In this document: in pieces, positions 23,533-31,249 of the stretch
Position numbering within the stretch: position 1 is the stretch's first letter
How the letters are laid out: every line of letters begins with the position of its first letter
NCBI GenBank assembly: GCA_964360145.1
Contig: CAYHWW010000017.1
Location: forward strand, 1 to 37,389
DNA length: 37,389 nucleotides
Source of the DNA: CAYHWW01 sp964360145
GTDB lineage: Bacteria > Bdellovibrionota > UBA1018 > CAYHWW01
Direction of reading: 5' to 3'
Made by a program: the position numbers and the translations under genes
Notes under the pieces: generated by a model
What the model saw: the letters and a program-made list of their open reading frames with translations, nothing else
The model's database searches: none
Told to the model about the DNA's origin: nothing

Positions 23533-24668
23533 CGGGGCTGTGCCAGCTTCCTCAGCTCAGAGAGTCTTTTCAGTTGGTCGTCGGGCACGTTCACCCCACC
23601 GCTTCCACTGAAGCCGATGTAGATAGATGACGCCATGCGCTTGAAACATTTGAATGACTGCTCGCTATGGGGCCAGTCACGAATGCAGGCCTCGTAATAT
23701 AAGGGCCCCAGATCCCAAAGCAGGGGCTCATTGAGGGCCTCATAAGACGTACCGAGTAGGTAAAAAGCCTCGGCTCTCTGTTGAGCGCTACTGCCCGGAT
23801 CCCGCTCCAGGGATTCGTGGAGGGCGTTGGTCGCCCTCAAGTAGCTGATGTCAGCGGAATGGTCTGCGGGGTACATCTGTGATTTACGAGCACGATTCAC
23901 AAGACCTTGGGCCTCAGCCACGAGCACCGCGGCAGAGCGGCCCTTGGCGGGTTTCTTTTCTTGCATCCATGAGGCGAGGTCCTTCTTCCATTGAGCGATT
24001 TCACGCTCATAGAATTCGGCGACCCCCTTGATACCCGAGACCTTGGTCACGAAGGCGAAAGCGGTCTTGGGGTCTTGCTTCACACGCACAGCCACATTGA
24101 GGTACGAACGTACCACCCGATTGATGTCGCGAATGGCCACTTCGTCCGCCGCGGGTTGAGACACCACTTGGTCGTAGTATTCAAGGGCACGGTCAAACTG
24201 GCGCGTCGCCGCGAAGTATTCCGCTTTTTGAAGGGGGGTCAGCTTGGCCTTCATCACCAAGTCTTCAGAGTCTTTGAATTCCTGCGCCATTTCACCACGA
24301 GTGTGACACGCCATGCAGAACCCCGTGACCGTCCGCAACTGACTGCGAGCATAGTCTTTGTAGCCTGCCCTGTAGTTGGTCTCCGCGGAGGCCACATACT
24401 CCGAGAAGATCTCGGCAATGGCCTTCAAACCAGGGCGATTCTTCTTCACGATCTCAGGCAACGCCCTCCCGACGGAGGTGAGTGCGCCAAGGCTGCGCCG
24501 GATCTCATCCTTGCTATCATCGCTGCGGAATCGCGCTTCATCAGCCAGGTAGGGCTGGAGACTCATCAGCGACTGGAAATTATGCCGCATGGCCGCGTTG
24601 ACACCCTCATCGGCAGCATGAGCGGGCAACGCAAGAACCATGGCAATCGCAAGGAAAACACTGTCCAT
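23529..24668 (-). CDS. Periplasmic c-type haem protein with helical repeats
   Basis: 379 aa with signal peptide MDSVFLAIAMVLALPAHAA. One haem-binding motif CMACH lies in TVTGFCMACHTRGE near residue 115, preceded by four-helix-like sequence as in cytochrome c'-like domains (KAIAEIFSEYVASAETNYRAGYKDYARSQLRT). The C-terminal two thirds are TPR-like helices (AEYFAATRQFDRALEYYDQVV; AEAFYLLGTSYEALNE). It may sense or carry electrons for the co-encoded channel. I start at the ATG at 24668, with CGGAGG 6 nt upstream. Divergent from the PAS kinase, with only 50 bp between them. Confidence 0.82.
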   Translation of the reverse strand: MDSVFLAIAMVLALPAHAADEGVNAAMRHNFQSLMSLQPYLADEARFRSDDSKDEIRRSLGALTSVGRALPEIVKKNRPGLKAIAEIFSEYVASAETNYRAGYKDYARSQLRTVTGFCMACHTRGEMAQEFKDSEDLVMKAKLTPLQKAEYFAATRQFDRALEYYDQVVSQPAADEVAIRDINRVVRSYLNVAVRVKQDPKTAFAFVTKVSGIKGVAEFYEREIAQWKKDLASWMQEKKPAKGRSAAVLVAEAQGLVNRARKSQMYPADHSADISYLRATNALHESLERDPGSSAQQRAEAFYLLGTSYEALNEPLLWDLGPLYYEACIRDWPHSEQSFKCFKRMASSIYIGFSGSGGVNVPDDQLKRLSELRKLAQPR

Positions 24669-24689
24669 TAGAACCTCCGGCATGTTTCA

Positions 24690-24705
24690 CTAGGGCTCGC
24701 CCTAG
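24690..24705. promoter_or_regulatory. Palindrome between haem-protein operon and PAS kinase
   Basis: CTAGGGC (24690-24696), TC, GCCCTAG (24699-24705): perfect 7-bp arms in the 50-bp divergent spacer. It overlaps TAGGAT (24703-24708), a possible -10 box for the kinase gene, and could regulate both directions. It has no T-tract and is not placed as a terminator. Confidence 0.45.
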
Positions 24706-24718
24706 GATAACAAAAACG

Positions 24719-25843
24719 ATGACTTCCGAGGAACTGAATTTTTTTAAAGACCGCGGCTCCGTTTTTCTCAGCTGCGTTGAGCACTGCGAAGAAGCGATCA
24801 TGCTCACGGATACCCACGGTGCGCTCTTCTATGTCAATCCGGCCTGGGAACGCATCTATGGATACACGAAAGAAGACGTGGTGGGCCAGACCCCTCGCAT
24901 GCTGCGGTCCGTCCATCAGAATGACGCGTTCTACCATTCCATGTGGGATGAAATCCTCGCCACGGGGTCCTGGAAAGGGGAGCTCATCAATCGCGCCAAG
25001 GATGGCAGGGAAGTACCCATCATCCTCACCATCACCCCATTCAAGGACAGCGCGGGAAACATCCGCGGATACATGGGCATCGCCGTGGATCTTTCCGAGA
25101 AGAAACGCATGGAGTCCCAGATTATCCACCAGGACCGCATGGCCTCCATCGGGCTCCTGGCTTCGGGGCTGGCCCATGAAATCGGCACCCCCCTCAGTGT
25201 GGTGCGGGGACGGGCCGAGTACCTTCAGATGCTGGCGGGCGACGATGCGCTGAAGTCCGGGCTGAATATCATCATTGAGCAGATCGATCGCATCTCCAAG
25301 TTGATCTACTCCCTGCTCAACATCGCCCGTGCCGAGAGGACCGAGGCCATGGCGCCGATTCCCATCGCCACCGCCCTGAACCCCGCGTTGACTCTGCTGA
25401 ACCAGAAGCTTGAGCGCAACAGCATCGCGGTTGAGATTTTGCTCCCAGGAGACGTCACCGTCATGGCGGAACAGGACCGGCTGCAGCAAGTGCTTCTCAA
25501 TCTCATCGTCAACGCCATCCACGCCATGGAGGCCCCGGCGGATCAGCGCAAAGACACTGCCCATCGGTTGTGCATTGAGGCCCGCCCCGACGGTGACTGG
25601 TGGGACATCCGCATCTCGGATACCGGATGCGGCATCAGCAGCGCGAACATGAAGAAGCTTTTCCAACCCTTCTTCACCACCAAAGAGGTGGGCGTAGGCA
25701 CCGGTTTGGGGCTCGCCATCACCTACCAGATCATCCACTCCTGGGGGGGCTCTATCTATTGCGAGAGCAAAGAGGGAACAGGGACCACGTTCACGATCCG
25801 TCTTCGGAATCCGGGTCCTCGCGAATCGCATCTTCTTCGGTGA
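24719..25843 (+). CDS. PAS-domain soluble histidine kinase
   Basis: 374 aa without transmembrane helices. A PAS domain (residues about 15-125: IMLTDTHGALFYVNPAWERIYGY..., RAKDGREVPIILTITPFKD, closing GYMGIAVDLSEKKRMES), HisKA with GLAHEIGTPLSVV (His153), and HATPase_c with NLIVNAIHAM, DTGCGIS and GTGLGLAI; the PFFTTKEVGVGTGLGL form is typical of NtrB-like kinases. It lies tail-to-tail with activator 2, with a 53-nt coding overlap, and is its likely partner. A cytoplasmic PAS suggests sensing of redox, oxygen or a small ligand; no haem or flavin residue can be assigned by eye. Confidence 0.92.
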   Translation: MTSEELNFFKDRGSVFLSCVEHCEEAIMLTDTHGALFYVNPAWERIYGYTKEDVVGQTPRMLRSVHQNDAFYHSMWDEILATGSWKGELINRAKDGREVPIILTITPFKDSAGNIRGYMGIAVDLSEKKRMESQIIHQDRMASIGLLASGLAHEIGTPLSVVRGRAEYLQMLAGDDALKSGLNIIIEQIDRISKLIYSLLNIARAERTEAMAPIPIATALNPALTLLNQKLERNSIAVEILLPGDVTVMAEQDRLQQVLLNLIVNAIHAMEAPADQRKDTAHRLCIEARPDGDWWDIRISDTGCGISSANMKKLFQPFFTTKEVGVGTGLGLAITYQIIHSWGGSIYCESKEGTGTTFTIRLRNPGPRESHLLR

Positions 25844-27257
25844 CGTGGGCGGACACCATGCCATACTCGCGCTCCTTGCGGTAAAGAGTCCTGCGGTTGA
25901 TACCGAGGATCTGGGCAGCCTTGTCCTTGCGACCAGCGGTTTTCTCGAGCACACCACGAACATAGCGCTCTTCAAGCTGAGCCACCGTGGGCCAGTCGTC
26001 ACTGGAGCGACGGAAGAACTGATCCGCATCTTTCACCTCAGGTGAATCGATATCTTGTGTGTCGATGAGAGAGGCGGACGCGAGCACCACGGCGCGCTCA
26101 ATGGCATTCTCCAACTCCCGCACGTTGCCTTCCCAGCGCATTGCCATCAATTTCTCAATGGCGGCGGGAGTGAAACCTGTCACCCGAGCCCCGTTAGCCG
26201 CGGCATATTTCCGCAGAAAATGCTGCGCGAGCAACGGGATATCCGAGGCACGCTGCCGCAACGGGGGGATGGAGATGGGAATGACGCTCAAGCGGTAATA
26301 GAGGTCTTCACGGAAACAACCCTCGCGGATTGCCGCTTTGAGGTCTTTGTGGGTTGCCGCGATGATGCGAACGTCCACATCGATCATGGCGTTGTCACCC
26401 ACCGGACGAACCTTGCGCTCCTGAATCACACGAAGGAGCTTGGCCTGGAGGGGCGGGCTCATATCCCCGATCTCGTCCAAAAAGATTGTGCCCCCATTGC
26501 CTTCCTCAAAGAGGCCCTTTTTCCGGGCGATGGCACCGGTAAAAGAACCTTTGGCGTGACCGAAAAGCTCAGACTCCAGCAGGGACTCAGGGATGGCGGT
26601 GCAGTTGATGGCGATGAACGGCTTCGCCCCCCGGGGGCCGCTGGCATGGATGGCGCGCGCCACCATCTCTTTTCCCGTGCCTGACTCCCCCGTAATCAGC
26701 ACATTAGCCGTGCTTCCAGCCACTCTGCGCACCAAGTCAAAGACCGCGGCCATCACCGGGGACTTACCGACCACATCCCCGAGGCTGTACTGCTTTTTTA
26801 CCTGAGCCCGCAGGATCTGGTTGTCCCTCTGGAGACGACGCTTCTCCATAGCTTTTTCAACAACGACGCTCATCTCAGTCAGCTTGAAAGGTTTTACCAA
26901 ATAGTGATGGGCACCATTCTTCATGGCTTCGATGGCCGTGTCGATGCTGCCAAAAGCCGTGATCAAAATCACGGGGATCTCGGGTCGATGCTTGCCCATC
27001 TCTTTCAAAAACTGCATGCCGTCAAGCTGAGCCATCTTGATGTCGGAGATGATCACATCCACCGCATCCGCCTCAGGGGCGCCGAGTGCGAAGCGGCCCC
27101 CATCAATGAAGGCCCGGAGGGCCTCAATGGCGAGGGGGAACTGAATCACGCGGTACCCCTCCCTCGTCAGAACCTCATGGAGGAGCCCCCGCATCTCTTT
27201 TTCATCATCAATAACAGCAATGGTGCCCTTAACGGCTGCAGAAGTGGGGGTAGTCAT
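25791..27257 (-). CDS. NtrC-family sigma54-dependent response regulator (activator 2)
   Basis: 488 aa. Receiver: D17/D18, acceptor D72 (VIISDIKMAQLDG), T in LITAFGS, K in YLVKPFK. AAA+: GESGTGKE, GSFTGA, GGTIFLDEIGD, FREDLYYRLSV. Fis-type HTH ending AAQILGINRRTLYRKEREYG. I start at the ATG at 27257, 4 nt after the stop of the CBS gene, so translation is probably coupled; the longer in-frame start would overlap that gene. Transcribed from the sigma54 promoter at 27690-27705, so it may activate itself. The 3' end overlaps the PAS kinase gene by 53 nt. Confidence 0.93.
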   Translation of the reverse strand: MTTPTSAAVKGTIAVIDDEKEMRGLLHEVLTREGYRVIQFPLAIEALRAFIDGGRFALGAPEADAVDVIISDIKMAQLDGMQFLKEMGKHRPEIPVILITAFGSIDTAIEAMKNGAHHYLVKPFKLTEMSVVVEKAMEKRRLQRDNQILRAQVKKQYSLGDVVGKSPVMAAVFDLVRRVAGSTANVLITGESGTGKEMVARAIHASGPRGAKPFIAINCTAIPESLLESELFGHAKGSFTGAIARKKGLFEEGNGGTIFLDEIGDMSPPLQAKLLRVIQERKVRPVGDNAMIDVDVRIIAATHKDLKAAIREGCFREDLYYRLSVIPISIPPLRQRASDIPLLAQHFLRKYAAANGARVTGFTPAAIEKLMAMRWEGNVRELENAIERAVVLASASLIDTQDIDSPEVKDADQFFRRSSDDWPTVAQLEERYVRGVLEKTAGRKDKAAQILGINRRTLYRKEREYGMVSAHVTEEDAIREDPDSEDGS

Positions 27258-27261
27258 GAGT

Positions 27262-27663
27262 TCAAGACTTGTAGTTGTCCCGCACGATCTCCGCAAGGAC
27301 TCTCATGCCGTCGGTAGCCGTAAAGATTCCCACGACCTTGCCATTGTCGATGACAACCGCACAACCGTACTTATGCTCAGCCATCTCCGCCGCCACCTCG
27401 TTCAGGCCACCCTGTGGGCTCACGGCATAGGCGTCGGGGCTCATGACATCGTCCACCTTCAATTCCGCGGCCCCTTGGAATGACGAGGCGAGCTTGATAT
27501 CCCTGTCCGTGAGCACCCCCATGAGCTTGCCCCCGTGCATGACAGGCAAGTGACGGATGCGATGCTCACGCATGATTTCAACGGCCTTCTTGATTGGGAT
27601 GTCGGCGCCCACGGTGTGGGGGGCGGTGGTCATAAACTTGGAAATATGTGGAATGGTCTTCAT
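27262..27663 (-). CDS. Tandem CBS-domain protein
   Basis: 133 aa forming one CBS pair: MTTAPHTVGADIPIKKAVEIMREHRIRHLPVMHGGKLMGVLTDRDI and DDVMSPDAYAVSPQGGLNEVAAEMAEHKYGCAVVIDNGKVVGIFTATDGMRVL. CBS pairs (Bateman modules) bind adenosine nucleotides and report energy charge. No enzyme domain, so a regulatory partner is likely. GAGGAG ribosome site 8 nt before the ATG. First gene of a two-gene operon with activator 2, under a strong sigma54 site. Confidence 0.92.
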   Translation of the reverse strand: MKTIPHISKFMTTAPHTVGADIPIKKAVEIMREHRIRHLPVMHGGKLMGVLTDRDIKLASSFQGAAELKVDDVMSPDAYAVSPQGGLNEVAAEMAEHKYGCAVVIDNGKVVGIFTATDGMRVLAEIVRDNYKS

Positions 27664-27689
27664 AAGATGCTCCTCTGCGCTGCGGCTAA

Positions 27690-27705
27690 AGCAGAAACTG
27701 TGCCA
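27690..27705 (-). promoter_or_regulatory. Sigma54 promoter of the CBS-activator operon
   Basis: On the minus strand 27705-27690 reads TGGCACAGTTTCTGCT: perfect TGGCAC, exactly ten bases between GG and GC, and TGCT at -12. The predicted start near 27680-27679 leaves a leader of about 17 nt containing the GAGGAG ribosome site of the CBS gene. Confidence 0.78.
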
Positions 27706-27773
27706 GTGTTTTTCCGACCATCAAATGAGACCTGGGGGGCCATGAGGGCTGTTTTTCACCCCGCCAAGAGATG

Positions 27774-27797
27774 ATTAGTCCCACACATAGGACTAAT
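27774..27797. promoter_or_regulatory. Shared activator-site candidate (inverted repeat)
   Basis: ATTAGTCC (27774-27781) and GGACTAAT (27790-27797) are perfect inverted arms with 8 nt between. The centre lies about 106 bp upstream of the predicted CBS start and about 96 bp upstream of the predicted usp2 start, the standard range for an NtrC-type enhancer site serving both divergent sigma54 promoters. Confidence 0.65.
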
Positions 27798-27855
27798 TGC
27801 CCCGCCAGGATTACATTGAAGCGTGCCGCACGAGAAGATAACCCTCTTGGGACAT

Positions 27856-27871
27856 TGGCATGTTCTGTGCT
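27856..27871 (+). promoter_or_regulatory. Sigma54 promoter of usp2-cls-MBL operon
   Basis: TGGCATGTTCTGTGCT: GG at 27857-27858, exactly ten bases, GC at 27869-27870; two mismatches to TGGCACG-N4-TTGCW. The predicted start near 27882 lies 2 nt before the ATG at 27884, the same geometry as at usp1. Confidence 0.7.
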
Positions 27872-27883
27872 GAAGTATCGACC

Positions 27884-28846
27884 ATGACCAAAACAAAGAA
27901 GACCCCGCGACGGAATCAGCGCGCCCACCTCAAAGTGATGTGGGCCATGGATGCTTTGGGTGGAGGCCTGAATCTCAGTCAAAGCGGCGCCGCGGCGGTG
28001 CTCAAAAGCCTCGGCGCCAAGGCTACGTTAGAGATCATCCCCGTTTTTGTCCTGAACCTCGTGGACCTTGAACTTTGGTCTGAGGCAACCGCGCTGGATA
28101 TCGATGATTACCAACCGGCGGCCCTGCGCAACATGAAGCGGGCACTGGCGTCCGTGAAGTTTTTGAAGACCGCGCCGCCCCAAATCCTCAAGCCCAAGGT
28201 ACTGGCCCGGCGCGATGCGGCATTGACCCTCGCCGACCACGCCCGCAAGGTAAATGCGGATCTCATCATCTGCGATACACACGGGAGAAAGGGGCTGGCC
28301 CGCCTTATCCTGGGCAGCTTTGCGGAGACACTGGTGCTCTGCTCCTCGGTTCCCGTGATTTCCTGCAACCCCCTTGCGCGCAAAGTCCATCCCATGAAGG
28401 ACATCCTTTTCGTTACTGATTTGAGCAAAGAATCCCACAGGGCATTTCGTCGCGTACTGAAACTAGCGGGTGCGTTGAATGCCAAGGTCACCATGCTCCA
28501 CGCTGTGCCCATTCCCGCCAACCCCGTCATGGAGTCCGGTGCGGCCCTCCTGGGGGGGGCTTGGGTTCCCCTCGGCACCTACTTCTCCACGGAGTCTCAG
28601 GCTCAAAAGAAACGCGCGAATGCTTGGGTGGTCCAGGCGCGCAAGGCGGGGGTTCCCTGTGAGGCGATCATCGCGACCCGGGTGCCCTCGGTCACCGCGG
28701 CGGTGGAAGCCACCGTGCGCCGTATCAAGCCCGCCCTTGTCGCATGCACGGCTCAGAGCAGCAGAGTCCAGGCGGTTCTGCTCGGCAGTATCACCCGCAA
28801 TCTGCTCCGCCGCATGCAGGTGCCTGTACTCGTTACGAGACCGTGA
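27884..28846 (+). CDS. Tandem universal stress protein (Usp2)
   Basis: 320 aa, two UspA-like domains. First-domain loop DTHGRKGLARLILGSFAETLVL (G-2x-G-9x-GS with the first Gly replaced by Asp, parallel to Glu in Usp1); second domain begins MKDILFVTDLSKESHRAFRRVL, with C-terminal loop LLGSITRNLLRRMQVPVLV. A paralogue of Usp1 at 21.8 kb, longer by about 50 residues in the first domain. I choose the ATG at 27884, because the sigma54 site overlaps the in-frame ATG at 27860. The stop overlaps the GTG of the phospholipase-D-like gene (GTGA), so the three-gene operon is translationally coupled. Confidence 0.88.
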   Translation: MTKTKKTPRRNQRAHLKVMWAMDALGGGLNLSQSGAAAVLKSLGAKATLEIIPVFVLNLVDLELWSEATALDIDDYQPAALRNMKRALASVKFLKTAPPQILKPKVLARRDAALTLADHARKVNADLIICDTHGRKGLARLILGSFAETLVLCSSVPVISCNPLARKVHPMKDILFVTDLSKESHRAFRRVLKLAGALNAKVTMLHAVPIPANPVMESGAALLGGAWVPLGTYFSTESQAQKKRANAWVVQARKAGVPCEAIIATRVPSVTAAVEATVRRIKPALVACTAQSSRVQAVLLGSITRNLLRRMQVPVLVTRP

Positions 28847-29886
28847 ACACACCGTGGCGCGAGGAACACCTCTACTTCGACGGTGACGCGTACTTCGACG
28901 ACGTCATCGCGGCGATAAACGGTGCCCGGCAATCCGTGGACGTCGAGGTTTACATCTACAGGGATGACGTCTTGGGGGAGGCCTTCGCCACGGCTCTCGA
29001 GGGGGCCGCACGCAGGGGTGTGCGAGCTCGCGTACTGGCTGACGGTTTTGGCTCCGCAGTGCTTTCGGCGCGGATGCTAGACAGATTCGCCTTAGCTGGC
29101 ATCGATTTCCGCTTTTACAACCCCCTGCGCTTCTGGTGGCGCATCAATCGGCGAGACCATCGCAAACTCTTCCTCGTCGACAATGAAACGGCGTGGGTCG
29201 GAAGCCCCAACGTCACCGCCCCCCACTTGAGCGTAAAGCGCGGAGGCGATGCCTGGAGGGACACCGGCGTGCGCGTGAGAGGGGGCGCCATCGAACTTAT
29301 CGTGCGCTCCTTCGAGCAAGTCTGGAGGGGTCAGCTGCGCGCCTTACCCCCGAGCCGATGGCTCCGACTCAATATGACGCGCAAACTGCGCTTCTCCGCG
29401 AATATGAGCCTCCTCAGGCGCATTGCGAGAGCGGAACGGCGAATCTGGATCACCAGCGCCTACTTCGTCCCCCGCACCCTCGTCACCCTGGCCCTCAAGT
29501 CCGCGGCGTCCCGGGGCGTCGATGTGCGAGTGCTCGTGCCTCAGGTATCCGACGTGTTTTTCGTGCCGTGGCTCACCCGCCTCTACTCGGTTTTTCTCAT
29601 CAGCTTCGGCGTGCGCTTCTTCGAGTATGTCCCCTCGGTGCTCCATGCGAAGTCAGCCATCATCGATGATTGGACCTTCGTCGGCTCCAGTAACTTCAAC
29701 CACCGCAGCTTCATCCATGACCTTGAGCTTGACGTGGTGTTGAGCCGCCCTGAAAGCATCAACGCCATGGCGGCTCAGTTCGAGAAAGACTGCCGACTCA
29801 GCAGCGAGAGCAAGGGCGGCAATGCCCACAAAGGGTTCATCGGCATCATCGCACGCCTTCTCTGGCGTTTCAGGAGGTACAGCTGA
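28843..29886 (+). CDS. Cardiolipin synthase-like phospholipase D protein
   Basis: 347 aa with two HKD motifs: HRKLFLVDNETAWVGSPN and HAKSAIIDDWTFVGSSNFNHRS, each with the H-x-K-x4-D triad. The layout and length resemble ClsB-type cardiolipin synthases, which join phosphatidyl groups in the inner membrane. No N-terminal transmembrane pair, unlike ClsA. The start is the GTG at 28843 in a GTGA overlap with usp2, giving VNTPWREEHLYFDGDAYFDD; an ATG frame 99 nt further upstream lies inside usp2 and is unlikely. Coupling to usp2 suggests membrane remodelling under stress. Confidence 0.88.
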   Translation: MNTPWREEHLYFDGDAYFDDVIAAINGARQSVDVEVYIYRDDVLGEAFATALEGAARRGVRARVLADGFGSAVLSARMLDRFALAGIDFRFYNPLRFWWRINRRDHRKLFLVDNETAWVGSPNVTAPHLSVKRGGDAWRDTGVRVRGGAIELIVRSFEQVWRGQLRALPPSRWLRLNMTRKLRFSANMSLLRRIARAERRIWITSAYFVPRTLVTLALKSAASRGVDVRVLVPQVSDVFFVPWLTRLYSVFLISFGVRFFEYVPSVLHAKSAIIDDWTFVGSSNFNHRSFIHDLELDVVLSRPESINAMAAQFEKDCRLSSESKGGNAHKGFIGIIARLLWRFRRYS

Positions 29887-29887
29887 C

Positions 29888-31249
29888 ATGAGCGTGAAAA
29901 TCCAATTCCTCGGAGGGGCTGGCACCGTCACGGGCTCCAAATTCCTCGTGGACACGGGCAAAACGAGAATCATGGTGGATTGCGGCGTATTTCAGGGACT
30001 GAAAGAACTGCGCCTCCTCAACTGGATGCCCTTGCCCATTGATGCAGCCTCCGTGGATGCCGTGATCCTCACCCATGCCCACCTGGACCACACCGGTTAT
30101 CTCCCGCTTTTCGTGAAGCAGGGGTTTCGGGGCCATGCTTACTGCACGGCACCCACCAAGGATCTGACTCAAGTGATCTTGAAAGACTTCGCGAAAATCC
30201 AGGAGGAAGACGCGGAGACAGCCAACATCAAGGGGTTCAGCAAGCACAAACCCGCCCGCCCTTTGTACGACATGGAGGATTGCCAAAAAGGCATCGGCGC
30301 CCTCACCATCGCAGCGGCCAATAAGTGGCATCACATCGGGGACTGCCGCTTCCGCTTCATCTCCAGTGGCCACATCCTGGGCTCTGCCTTCGTGGAACTC
30401 CATGCTGCCGGCATGCGCATCGTGTTCTCTGGCGATTTGGGTCGGCGCTCACCCCTCATCCTGCATCCACCTCAAGGCATCCAGAATGCTGACGTGCTTG
30501 TCATGGAGTCAACCTATGGCGATCGCCTCCATTCCGACGTGTCACCCCAGAAGGAGTTGGGGCGCCTCATCAACGAAACGGTGAGGCGCAAGGGCCACGT
30601 GATCATCCCCAGCTTCGCCGTGGGTCGCACCCAAGACATCCTCTATCTGCTTTCCCGCCTGCAACGACAGGGGAAGCTGAGCCGCGTGCCCATTTACCTG
30701 GATAGCCCCATGGCGGTGGCCGCCACTGAGATTTTTCTTCGGCATGCCGAGTGGCACAAGCTCAAAGCCAACGATGTCCTTGCACTAGAAAAAATAGCGA
30801 TCATGGTGCGGTCCGCCTCGGAGAGCCGAGGCATCATCAAATCCAAGCGCCCCTCCGTGGTCATCGCCGGATCTGGAATGGTCGCCGGGGGCCGCGTCCT
30901 TGCTCACCTCGAAGAGCGCCTGCCGGACAGGAGGAACAGCGTCATCCTCGTGGGCTACCAAGCGGCGGGCACCCGAGGCCGCCAGCTCCTCTCCGGCACC
31001 CCCGAGATCAAGCTGCAAGGGAAATACGTCCCCGTAAAGGCGCAGGTCCATGACCTCTCGCCCCTGTCGGCCCACGCCGATCAGGGAGAGATCCTGTGGT
31101 GGTGCCGTCATTTCAAAAAACCACCACGATTCACTTTCCTCGTGCACGGTGAGCCCGCGGCCAGCGACTCACTGCGCGTCAAGTTGCGAGACACCTTGGG
31201 TTTCGAGTGCTTCATTCCACGCCCAGAAGAAACCTTCACCCTGGACTGA
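29888..31249 (+). CDS. Beta-CASP metallo-beta-lactamase-fold hydrolase (RNA-processing type)
   Basis: 453 aa. The N-terminal MBL fold has THAHLDHTGYLPLF (HxHxDH), SGHILGSAF and FSGDLGRRSPL motifs; the middle and C-terminus match the beta-CASP and RMMBL parts (GRTQDILYLL, SGMVAGGRVLAHLEERLPDRRNSVILVGYQAAGTRGRQL, LSPLSAHADQ). Members of this group (archaeal CPSF homologues, bacterial TTHA0252-type) are RNA endo/exonucleases. The ATG at 29888 has AGGAGG 10 nt before it and follows the previous stop by one base. Third gene of the usp2 operon; the 3' end overlaps convergent ldhA by 14 nt. Confidence 0.92.
   Translation: MSVKIQFLGGAGTVTGSKFLVDTGKTRIMVDCGVFQGLKELRLLNWMPLPIDAASVDAVILTHAHLDHTGYLPLFVKQGFRGHAYCTAPTKDLTQVILKDFAKIQEEDAETANIKGFSKHKPARPLYDMEDCQKGIGALTIAAANKWHHIGDCRFRFISSGHILGSAFVELHAAGMRIVFSGDLGRRSPLILHPPQGIQNADVLVMESTYGDRLHSDVSPQKELGRLINETVRRKGHVIIPSFAVGRTQDILYLLSRLQRQGKLSRVPIYLDSPMAVAATEIFLRHAEWHKLKANDVLALEKIAIMVRSASESRGIIKSKRPSVVIAGSGMVAGGRVLAHLEERLPDRRNSVILVGYQAAGTRGRQLLSGTPEIKLQGKYVPVKAQVHDLSPLSAHADQGEILWWCRHFKKPPRFTFLVHGEPAASDSLRVKLRDTLGFECFIPRPEETFTLD

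Noticed and set aside
24668..26029. 453-codon minus-strand frame covering the PAS kinase gene
   Set aside because: Antisense to a well-defined kinase, no recognisable domains.
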